Assembly: GCA_001642005.1 (NCBI GenBank)
Contig: LWCA01000488.1
Location: 1 to 25,796, forward strand
Source of the DNA: Intoshia linei
Lineage: Eukaryota; Orthonectida; Rhopaluridae
Length of the DNA: 25,796 bases
Direction: 5' to 3'
Below, one piece after another: positions 9,200 to 19,210 of this stretch (positions are counted from its first letter, which is position 1; each line of letters begins with the position of its first letter). A program made the position numbers and the translations under genes. The notes beneath the pieces are model-generated. The model searched no databases, was not told where the DNA came from, and saw only the letters and a program-made list of their open reading frames with translations.

Positions 9200-12100
9200 A
9201 TGAAATCTGAACAAAAAAAGGAATCTGGTTTTTCATAAACTTACTCTCTATATAATAATAATAAATGTAATTATAATTACGTGTTTTAGAATCAGTTGAT
9301 TCTATATCTAATGTAGAAAATATCAGCTCAAAATGTTCTAGCAACAACTCTAAAGTAATTTACATTTTGAAATAGATTTAACACGAATTTTAAATATCAC
9401 ATGTATTTATTACTTAGTTTACTACATATTTATCACAATTAAGTTAAATAATAATTGGTCATTGTACCGGGAATTTTTGCCTAAATTATTTTATCCAAAG
9501 TGTAATTTTAACCATTCTTCAGAGATTTGGGTTACCTTTTCTGGTAATTTAACTTTATACGGTATTATGTATTTATCACTAATTAAAAATTTTTTTGAAG
9601 TTTCTTAAACTTCAGGGGAAGACAAGTTCAAAAGAACGGTACATATTTCATCCAAACCAATATCACTTAAAATTTAATATTGAATACACATGTACTAAAG
9701 ATACATTTTACCAATAGATATCGAGTCAATCTGGAAAAACTAGAGACATGGAAAAATGCCTAGATAAAATTGAACAAACGTCTAGTCTCGTCTTAAACAT
9801 TGACGATTTTTTAAAAGATGTAGTTATTGATAAACAAAAAAATACAGATTCTGAATCAATTTTGAACATTCCAGACGTTGATCAGGAAATTATACAAATA
9901 CCCAATGATTACATAATATCATTTGAAAAAAGTGCATTTGAACAGAAAATTATGGTTGGAAAAATTCGTTCAAGAGATTTAGAGGTTTTTTTAAATTGTA
10001 TATTAATTAATGCACAAATGTAACCAGTGATTTATTTTTACATTATTTTGAATATTAATACGTTTAGGCTAAAAGGAGAAAAATTGAAAAAACTAAAACT
10101 CAATATTTTGACCAAGAAGCTGAAATTACTAGGAAAAATAAATTACAATTGTATATGGATGAAAAATTAGCCAAGGATCGATTTAAAAAATTTTATAAAA
10201 TGAAAATGAAGTCTTTAAATTCATATGAGGTGATACATAAAATCTACATTTTATATGATAAAATTTTAATTTTTTTGTGTTTGTGACAAAATTTTATAAA
10301 TATACCTTAATCTACAAGCATTTCCCACATTTCGATCAATTTTTTCAATTTGCAATTCAATGATATATTTTAATATGAATAAAATCTATCCGGTTATAAA
10401 ATTGCAATTATTGCGCCAAAATGTATCCAGGTTATCACTGAGTAAATTTTTATTATTTATTGTCTGTTATCTAATTATTTGGCGCAATTATGCCAGGTAA
10501 TATTATTTGACGATTGTTATAAATACAGGTATATTAAATTGTAATTTTATTTTCATTTTAGTATAATCATTTCTATATTTTCAGAAACATATAATCAAAA
10601 CTGAAAAAGAATCGGTTGATAATATTCGCAATGAATTTATAAGGTCTGAGCACCAATTAATCCAATGTTTAGGTAATTTATACATTCAATGATACATATT
10701 ATTATATACGGTATAATATGCGGTATATCATTTCGATTTTTAAATTTACTTTTGTTGTTGCATAAAATTTTTCTAATAAACAAATTAAAAATAAGCCTTA
10801 CAATGAAAATTACACGAGGGCACTAATTTTACTTATCCTAATTTATTAAAGGGTGATATGATATTAATAGAAAAGTGGAAATGTATATCGGGAAAGTGCC
10901 ACAAAGCAAAAAAACAAAAGTACAAAAAAATTAGAATGAGAGACAAAACATTTATATCATAAATTTTTTTATCCGTTGCAAAATAATTGTTAAAAATTTT
11001 TTTAATGTTGTCTAGTAATTTCGCTTTAATGGTCCGCGATAAATTTTATGATTTACTACCTGTATGCCGTGAAAAAAGAGATAACCCCTGGCTTATTATA
11101 TTCAATGATTAAATTTTAATCTAATTGCATTTAATTTAGAAAATCGAAAAGGCTTTGTAAAGGTAATAATTTATATTATTAATTAAAATATTAATAAAAT
11201 TAATTAATTAATTTTGCATGCTGATGATGACTTTATATGATTGTTGCTATATAATATAAAAACTTTAATATTATCTATATTTTTATGTGCATTGATCCCT
11301 ATTAGGCTTTTTACTGAGCAAAAGTTTTGAAAATATCATAAAATGAATACATACAGAAAATTAGGTTTTAGCTGTAACTTAGACCGCTGCAGCGGTTCCT
11401 TGGAAAATTTAGATTTTTGTTAAATTATAAATTTTTTTATTCATTGTCAAGTACAGTACACTAATCCAGCGATTCCAAAAAGGGGTAGTGGAACCCTAAG
11501 GGTCCCGTAAAGTATTTTGGGGTAACAGCTCATCTGATATTATAAGACTTATAGTATAAGTATAAATTATAGATATTTTTTAAATTCCCAAAAATAATTG
11601 AAAATAAAAATTAATTTTTAATAATATACTAGCTCATTATGTATTTACGTATACATGTATTGTATAAATAATGGTGTTGATTTACGGGTGGGCATGTCTA
11701 TTTCAAACAAAAAAAAATAAGGCGTATAAAGTATAAAAAAAATGAGAAACTCTGATATATAGTAATAATAATTTTAATCATTTATAAAAAATAGACTTAT
11801 TATGGAGACTTGCAAATTCCGGCAACATTAACATCTGCCAAATTGTTTATATCAAATTTTTTGCGTCGATATCGCGTCGACTGGAAGAATAGTCCACAGC
11901 CAGTAGAAATTAAATTAGTTTCTTTACGTGGTTTGAGGGATAAATCACCAGGTTTCAAATTTATTAAAATTATAATAATAATAGTATTTATAATAAGATT
12001 AAAATTGAATGTATTTCATTTAGCTGGAGAATACATATTAACCTGCAGTATATATGACAGATTAGGTGGAGAAAAATTAAGATGGTCAAATTTAAAAGGT

Positions 12101-15100
12101 CAATTATGGCACACATCATCAAAAGTATTTTTCCATGATGGACATTATTTTAATAATGATATAAGTGTATTTTTAAATCTACTAATTGTATATTTATACT
12201 TATTAAGGTGTCCCATTTGGGTCTTTTTTAAGATATCGAAAAGTATTTTTCATTTATATTGGAACACTGTTGTCTAATATTTCAGATACTTTCTAATAAT
12301 CACCAAATGTAGCCATAATGCAAACTACTTTGATACCTTTTCATTATAATTATTATAATTAATTAGTTGGACACCCTAATACTTATTCATTTTTATTTAT
12401 TAATTTTCTTTTAGTTTAATGATACGTTATTTACGGTATTACCATCTAAAAATGAATTAAACCCGACTACTGTTTTGATTTTCGAATTATGGCTTTTGAA
12501 AGGAAATATACTACCAAATGATAGAGTTATTGGTTGGTCTTGTTTTCCAGTTTGCGATCATTTTTTTAATATTGTCCATGGAAAGTAATATTCATTTATA
12601 CTTGTATTTATGTATTTTCTTATTTACGTATTAAAAATTTTTATTCTGATTTCAATGTTGTTTAAAGGCATTTGAGGGTTGGGTCACGATATTATGAATA
12701 AATTTTAAACTTTATTTTAAGTATATTTTTGAGTCTCACATTCATGTATAATGTACATTTATTTTTAAATTAATTTAAAAAGGGTCCCTACTTGAATCCA
12801 ACAATTTCTACTAAAAATGGTTGGATTTAAGAATATTCCATGTTGGCTTAAATTTATTAAAAAAATCCAAGGATCATAATACATATTTATAATATAATGT
12901 ATACCTAATAATAATATCATAAAGTAAAAAAGAAATTTAATGTTAATTTCTTGACCGAGTTTGGCCTGGCCTTGCACTATTATAAAACAGTTTTTATTAA
13001 TTTTAGATATAAATGTCTTTTCTTGAGAGGATGCTACGACGCCCGTATAGATAAATATTCAACATGCTTCAACAAGATATCTCAAGATTTAGATCATTGG
13101 CTTTGCAATTTTTATATAGATATTAAGAAACTACCAAGGTAAGTATTACATACTTGCATTTAAAAATTTAATATTATATACATTACGACAGTCTGTAAAC
13201 GCTATAGGTTTGGCGCCATAAATTTTTAAAACAGATTTTTTAATTCTATTATTGCAAATTACACTGTACTGCAAAATTAAAAAATTGTATTTCTTTCGCA
13301 TATTCTGGCTAGTATTCTGCTTTTTTTAAAAATAAATAATAATTTTTTCTAAAACATTATTGTAAAATCGAAATCTAAAAAAAGTTTGACGACCACTGTA
13401 TTATGCATTGAGTATACTGAATTATATATTGTAATATAACTGTGTAATTAATACATCCATTTTATGATGCGGGCTATTAAAATACACTATATAACTGTTT
13501 TCCAAACTAGTTTTTTTCGAGTCTCGACTTGCTTTAAGTGTAAGCCTGGTGTCTATAACTTTTTTAACAATAGAGGAGGTGATATATGCAGGACCGTGGA
13601 GAGCCAGCAGTAGGCCCCTATAAAATTTTTTAAGAAAATGGAATTTTTTAAATAATACATGGCTTAAGAGATAGTTCATTATCTAAAAATTAAAAATAAT
13701 TAATTATTTAATTAAATATTAATTACCAATTATGTATCAATAATTAACCAGATCTTCACTTTATAAACATATTTTAGTTTTAGTTTTAGTTGTTTTTTTT
13801 AATAAAATATTTCGAAAAAAAAAATATGAATACTAAAATGCTTTTAAACTAAAACTAAAAACCGTGAAGTCGTCACTTATTCGGATTGAAATTTTCTGTG
13901 TGTGTTAACAGGATACAACTGTACCTACCTGTAAATTTTTTGAAATTCTAGGGCTGTTTTCATAAAAAAAGAAGGGTAATACTGTAATTGTTTTAAATTC
14001 TAGGGCTGTTTTCATTAAAAAAAGAAGGGTAATTTGTGGTTTTGTCCCTGAAGATATAATTTTTTTATATTTAAATTTATGATAATGTTTATGATTTTAA
14101 AATTCGTATCAGAGTATACATTTTTTAAATTCGTTGACTAATTTTGTAAACTCGTTAGATTTTCAAAAAAAAAGATAATTGGTTTTTTTGATTTGTAAGA
14201 TGTGAGTTTGGGAGATTAAAATTTATTTTACTAACACCGCGGAATAAACTGTAATAGAAATGTGGAATTAATAAACTTCTAAGACGGGTAGTTATTTAAA
14301 TAAAGCTGAACACACACACACTATAATTATAATTATATAATCTACATTTACCCTATTTAGCTGTATTTACACAGCACTAATTTTAACCCTTTCACTGTCT
14401 AATACTATTTTATGATGCATCATCACACGTCTGGAATTTATTTTTTAATTTAAACTTGTATTATTTTTAAATTACCTACATTTTATGTGAAAATGTATGA
14501 TAATAAAAGAATAAACTTTTTCAAAATTATTCTGTGTATATCATAGAATACACAGACGTGTGAAGTGAAATTGCTGTATATAGTATAGAATACACAGACA
14601 GTAAAAGGGTTAATGGTAATGGAAGATTTTATTATACGATAATTTTCCAACATCACCTATTAATAAATTTAAAAAGTAGGCCCCCTATGATTGTAGGCCC
14701 GGGCCATATGGCCTTTAGCCCCCTCTCCACGGTCCTGGATATATGAAACATTTTTGAATGATAGCCACATTTATTAATTTACTGATGTATAAATATATTA
14801 TATATCCTGTACTAATCCGGGTCCAGACTCTGGACTCCAGGGTAATAAAACTAAATTCAACATATTACAATTGCTCACGCAATTGTTTTAGTTTAACCAT
14901 TATTAATTTAATATTAAATATTTTAATACAACTATGAAATCAAAATGTGTAACAATGTAATGGAATTAACGAAAACGTACGTATAAAAATAGAGAAATAT
15001 CGGCCCTTACAGTGATTTAATATGTATAGTATACTATGCATTTAATTGTAATTTTTATAAAAAAAAAACCCTTACAAAATGACATTAAAATGTTTAGATA

Positions 15101-18100
15101 CATGATAGGACACAAAGAATTTGAAATGGAAATTTCGATAACGTCTCCATTATTAGGATACCCTTATCGCAGAGTTATTGATACGCATAATAGCGACAAG
15201 GAAGACTATTACAAGAATAAAAATGATACTAAACAAAATTTTAATGAAAACATTAATGATTATAAAATCAAGTAAAAAAATAAATAATCAATTTAAATAA
15301 TTGACACATTTTAGTCAATCATATAACGAAGAAGAAGAAAAAACAATAACAAACCTGGTAATATTTTTTTACAAACAGATTCCTGTCAGTGTAGAACTTT
15401 CACTACGATTTTTTAAGAAAATTATCATAGCCTTACCATTGTATTTTGCATTAGGCCCTAGTGGCTAGGGCTATTTCCCTGTTTATATGAGATTATTACC
15501 TTCTAGTTTTTATTTAATTACAATTAATTTATTTATGATTGAAAAAACAGACCTAATGATTGGCATTTAGCAGAGTTGAACCTGTTATTCTCGAGTTCCC
15601 GAAAATCAAATATATCCTAATAAATTTTCACATCGATACGTAATGTTATATAGCCCCTAGTCATCTCTTGAGTGGCCTGAATTTGACAATTTAAATTTGA
15701 CACGCAAAATAGGTATGAACGTATAATATTAAAAAAAATTTAAATGCTTTAATTTTTTTAAATGCTCAACATCCAACGATGAGCCCCAATTTTACAAAAA
15801 TTTCGTCGAATCGCTTATTAGGGTCTCCGGTATGATAGGTTCGGCTTGCTCCGATCATATCCACCGAGCCTCATCCGCGATCCTGTATTAACTACCAATA
15901 TGTAATTAAAGCACCCTACAAATGTATTTATAATAAAAACTTGATGTATAATTGTATGACGTTAATTTAGAATCAATTTAATCGCAATTTTTCAACTATA
16001 ATTTCATATGAAAATGACTACAAAAATTACGATCATGAAAATAATGATTCAACAACGAGAAAAATTAGAATGCTAGCTTTACAAGAAGAAAATACAATGC
16101 GAGAAGTAGAAAATTACCCTGGAATGTATTATAAGGTTTGTATTATATTTTTATACATAAACATTATAGCATGCGTCCCCTTGTTTTATTTATAATTTTA
16201 ATGGTTGTATCACTTAAAAAGACTGAAAAAACCTTAAAATTTAATAAATTAAGTGAATAATATTGAATTTAACGAATTTTTATATTCAAAGAGTACATCT
16301 TTTATTATTTTTGCGTTTGATAATTTTATTAATTTTTTGAAAAGTTACAGTATAAATATTTATTTACTCATTTTTTTGAATGTGAAACTTTAGTAAAATA
16401 TCCATTATATACAATTTTTGCACTTTTTTAGGAATTTCGTTGATTCATTGAATCTGATAATATAAAATGGTTAAAATCCACAAGCATTAACGAATAAATA
16501 ATGATACATGATTTTAGAAATACTATAAAGAATATGAAAGCCATACCAATAAAAAATTATACTCAATATTACCATCAGACAGCTCTAAAATTCAAGATAC
16601 GTTAGAAAAGGCAAATTTCATTAATAATTGGTCTAATGACGAAGATGAATTTAAAAAAGTAAAATTAGAAGAATTGGAAATGCACAAATTTAGCGTAAAG
16701 TAATATGCAACTAATACAAATAAAAAATTAATAATTCAATTTAGAGAATGTATAGAAGAAACTGTTGAACATCGCAAACTAAACTGGAATAGATTAAAAT
16801 ATATTCAAAATGTAGCACTAGGAGAATTTGGTTTTAGAAACTGGTCAACTGTGGAATTTTGGCAAAATATTTTTTTTTTAATAGCCATATTCTTTTTGAA
16901 ATCATACATTCATTATACATTTCAATGGCTATTTTTACAGTTTTTAGAAATTCCTATAAACAAGTAAACAAAATATACATTTTTTATAAATTATTAATGT
17001 AGATTTGAATTACTGATCGGATCTGGTATATTAAACTATCAACAATCAATATTAAGCCCAATTAATTTAATTTTCTTTATACTTGTTGGACCTATGAGTA
17101 TTTTGATGGTTTTTTTAATACTTGTTGGGTTCAGTGTGCTGTTACAAGTGATTGCTGGATTTATACCAAACATTGGATCTAAATTTATACTCATTTTTGG
17201 ATTCCACGCATTTTTTGATCCTTTAACCATCTGTATTGATGATTTAGCTAGACTGGTTTTAATTTATTTTAATAATTCTACGTCATTTATTTTTAGCGGT
17301 TTTATCGTATTCCAACACAACACATTGCTGACTGTGTCAAATTGTATTGGTATTATGAAATATCAGAAAATGCTGGGATTTATGGAATCGTATTAATTCT
17401 ATTATTATACGCTCTTTTCATGTTTTTATCTCTGACTTTACTATACATTTACTTTTTAAGGTAAAATGACTTTCAAAGGAACCTTACAATTATTACATTA
17501 ATCTAGATTACATAATAATGGACGATTAATTGATTTATATCAAAGATTAAATTGTTCTAATGACATGTTTTGTGTACCAAATGATACAGAAATATCGATA
17601 AACCAATTGCAAACCATAATAAGAGAATCTGATAATTGGCGCGGAGAAGATGGGGACAGAAGAAAAGTCATAATTATAGATTACTACTGGAAATATGAAA
17701 ATGAATCGGAGGATGCAACAAATGAAAATGATTCGGTAAAAACATTTATTTATTCGTTCATTATAATTACAATCATTCTAGATAGCTGTAAATGAGGAAA
17801 TAACAACTCATGTATCTATATATACAATTCGTATGGATGGTCATAGAGATTTATATCGTCAATTTCTTCGATCGCCGGATGGGGCCATAAGTGAAGTAAG
17901 ACTATTTTATCAAATTTATACTGTGAACAAAATTAATCATACATGTGTCTAGGGCAGGGGTCGGCAAACCGTGATCCACTGAATAATTTTGGTGGCCCAT
18001 TGAGTAAATATGTAAATTGTTTATTTTTAAATTTTAAACAATGTCTTAAATATTTTTTGTTATAATTGGCTCATCATAATCATTTTAATTTTCAGATCGT

Positions 18101-18978
18101 CCCGGATTTTATTTTATTGAATATACTTGAACCATTTATCTTCAGTTAAAATTTAAATATATCATGTGTAAATTTTCAGAAACGGATCCGTGGAATTTTT
18201 TAATATAAAAAGTGGCCCACAAGATGGAAAAAGTTGCCAACCCCTGATCTAGGTCAAATTTTTAATAACTTATAGAAATTAAAACAATAATCTAAAATCT
18301 AATTTTTAATAACTTAACTTTTAGAAATTTTTTATATGCGTAATAATAAAAATTATTTTATAGAAAAAAGTTTAGATCTAATAAAAGAATTTTTTTAAAT
18401 TTTAATACATATGTCAGCAAGTTTTAATTAATTAGAAAAACTGAGGCAAAGTCAAAAATGTAACTTTTTGGTTAAAATATTTTAAATTGCCCTTGAATAA
18501 AATCTGATTCAAACTTTTCAATTTGATAATTTCAAAACCACAAATTACCCTATGTTTAAAAAGTAAAACATGTAATAAAATTTTGTAAAACATAAATTCT
18601 GGGATAGTTTTTATTATTAATAAAATGCATCTCGTTTAATCAATTCCTAAAAAATGATTCTAGATTTTCCATGAATTACACTTTTTAAAGTCTTCCAAGC
18701 CACCAAAGGAAGAAAATGTTCGAAATCAGAGAATATTTAGTCGCATATCTCAAGATCTAGGTACTACATCATTATCAAAACTAAAACAAAAAAAGTCTGA
18801 AATTCTGACTCCAATACAAGAAAATTCAACAAACAAAAACTTTAAAAAAATAGAACCTGAAAATAGGTACGTAGAAAGAGAATCTAGCGAAAGCATCCAA
18901 GATTCGAACTCTACAATTATAAGTATCTTGGAAGATTCCGAAACAAAATCTCTTCGAAAAAGATCGAAAAACATTTAA
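9200..18978 (+). CDS. Unassigned C2-like, multi-pass membrane protein, 20 exons, 1030 residues
   Basis: Exons: 9200-9227, 9290-9354, 9718-9984, 10068-10229, 10585-10672, 11140-11162, 11795-11951, 12024-12166, 12415-12584, 13007-13138, 15098-15271, 15315-15357, 15971-16135, 16518-16699, 16745-16963, 17003-17255, 17297-17460, 17507-17735, 17782-17895, 18664-18978. All joins hold frame and end at TAA. Residues 1-211 are acidic, then Lys/Glu-rich and coiled-coil-like. Residues 248-412 look like a C2 sandwich (VEIKLVSLRGLRDKSP, AGEYILTCSIYDRLGGEKLR, VLIFELWLLKG, ISQDLDHWLCNFYIDIKKLP). About four hydrophobic segments lie near 640-668, 694-727, 733-751 and 785-811, with FGFHAFFDPL and DDLARL between them. 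THVSIYTIRMDGHRDLYRQF precedes a Ser/Lys-rich tail. There is no signal peptide, so the N-terminus is probably cytosolic. Motif density implies an ancient family, possibly tied to membranes or cilia. That is inference; I cannot name it. Confidence 0.85.
10410..10488. repeat. Inverted repeat ATTGCGCCAAA / TTTGGCGCAAT in intron 4
   Basis: A perfect 11-base inverted repeat, at 10410-10420 and 10478-10488, encloses a 57-base loop. The G+C content of the arms stands out from the surrounding AT-rich intron. It may be a remnant of a small element or a hairpin. Confidence 0.5.
11391..11560. mobile_element. Possible transposon-end cluster in intron 6
   Basis: CAGCGGTTCCTTGGAAAA at 11391 and CAGCGATTCCAAAAAGGGG at 11468 share the CAGCGRTTCC start. 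The second is followed by a relatively GC-rich GGGTAGTGGAACCC block. Both resemble hAT-type ends in the same orientation, but no inverted partner or target duplication was found. Confidence 0.25.
13785..14320 (-). repeat. Arm 2 of the roughly 500-base inverted dispersed repeat pair
   Basis: This is the inverse of 7470-7985: TAATAAAATATTTCGAA, GAATACTAAAATGC, GAAGTCGTCACTTATTCGG, GTTAACAGGATACAACTG, TAGGGCTGTTTTCAT, AAGATGTGAGTTTGG and CTAACACCGCGGAATAAA occur in that order. Here it lies inside a hAT element, whereas arm 1 lies beside a deleted hAT derivative rather than inside it. The shared sequence is therefore probably a separate mobile unit. Confidence 0.75.
13943..14046 (+). repeat. 52-base tandem duplication inside inverted-repeat arm 2
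   Basis: The unit starting AAATTCTAGGGCTGTTTTCA recurs at 13943 and 13995 (period 52). Arm 1 has this segment once, so the duplication arose in this copy after the two arms diverged. Confidence 0.75.
14383..14613 (+). mobile_element. piggyBac-type MITE nested in the hAT element
   Basis: The element is 14387-14609 (223 bases), flanked by TTAA on both sides (14383-14386 and 14610-14613). Its ends are CCCTTTCACTGTCTA and, inverted, CCCTTTTACTGTCTG. A 15-base word ATAGAATACACAGAC is repeated at 14543-14557 and 14585-14599, and CTGTGTAT pairs with ATACACAG as a subterminal hairpin. TTAA duplication plus a CCCTTT terminus is the piggyBac signature. It has no coding capacity. Confidence 0.8.
15435..15885. 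mobile_element. Probable degenerate DNA-transposon sequence in intron 12
   Basis: A relatively GC-rich block holds AGGCCCTAGTGGCTAGGGC, which has GCCCTAG/CTAGGGC arms, and ends at 15885. Read on the minus strand from there it begins CAGGATCGCGGATGAGG, similar to the CAGGACCGTGGAGAG terminus of the hAT element at 13589. The left boundary and target duplication are not visible. Confidence 0.4.
17947..18254 (+). mobile_element. hAT MITE in intron 19 of the C2/membrane gene (292 bases)
   Basis: The element is 17955-18246. Its left end is CAGGGGTCGGCAAACC and its right end inverted is CAGGGGTTGGCAACTT, typical hAT ends. The flanking 8-mers are GTCTAGGG and ATCTAGGT (6 of 8 identical). Near the ends, GATCCACTGAATAA and GGTGGCCCATTGAG on the left and AGTGGCCCACAAGATGG on the right continue the inverted similarity. 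There is no reading frame. Confidence 0.8.
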
Positions 18979-18999
18979 TTACATAAAATGTAAATTGTA

Positions 19000-19005
19000 A
19001 ATAAA
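19000..19005 (+). promoter_or_regulatory. Polyadenylation signal AATAAA of the C2/membrane gene
   Basis: AATAAA lies 22 bases after the stop at 18976-18978. The next gene's ATG is about 200 bases further on, so this signal and that gene's promoter share a very short spacer. Confidence 0.55.
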
Positions 19006-19210
19006 CTATATCACACAACTTTAATTTAAATTATCCATAACAACGTTGAAATTATAACTTTATTAGTAACAAAACAATCTTTCAAATTTTTGTAAACTTT
19101 GGATATATTATTTATATTTGCAAAATTTTATCTTTCCATCTACACAAAAAACGTTTGACTGACTGAATTGGTAAATAAATAAATTTTTATAAAATTAAAA
19201 TATTTAGAAT

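Larger units (their letters stand above)
13581..14745 (+). mobile_element. Non-autonomous hAT element with perfect 8-base target duplications
   Basis: The element is 13589-14737 (1149 bases). Its left end is CAGGACCGTGGAGAG and its right end is CTCTCCACGGTCCTG, a perfect 15-base terminal inverted repeat. Both sides carry the 8-base direct duplication GATATATG (13581-13588 and 14738-14745), the hAT hallmark. GC-rich subterminal stretches (GCCAGCAGTAGGCCCC and its counterpart before the right end) flank an AT-rich core. The core contains the inverted repeat arm shared with 7470-7985 and a piggyBac-type MITE. No transposase is encoded, so it needs a source in trans. The perfect duplications suggest a fairly recent insertion. 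Confidence 0.88.
13139..15097 (+). other. Intron 10 of the C2/membrane gene (1959 bases)
   Basis: This is the longest intron of the gene. Most of its length is a hAT element (13589-14737) with a nested piggyBac-type MITE. The open frame at 13422-13679 on the minus strand straddles the element's left end and is not a gene. Confidence 0.75.

Noticed and set aside
17039-17230. Minus-strand 63-codon frame
   Set aside because: It is opposite exon 16 of the C2/membrane gene, whose plus-strand frame encodes membrane segments joined by good splice sites.
18766-18888. Possible introns inside the last exon of the C2/membrane gene (GT at 18759 and at 18869)
   Set aside because: The frame stays open throughout, and no acceptor improves the reading, so a single terminal exon is simpler.
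18750-18974. Minus-strand 74-codon frame
   Set aside because: It is antisense to the Ser/Lys-rich last exon of the C2/membrane gene. The plus frame continues from exon 19 and ends at a stop followed by AATAAA.
9200-18978. Assignment of the membrane protein to OFCC1/ojoplano
   Set aside because: The C-terminal phrase sounded familiar, but the recalled single-span architecture of that family does not fit a C2-like domain plus about four membrane segments.
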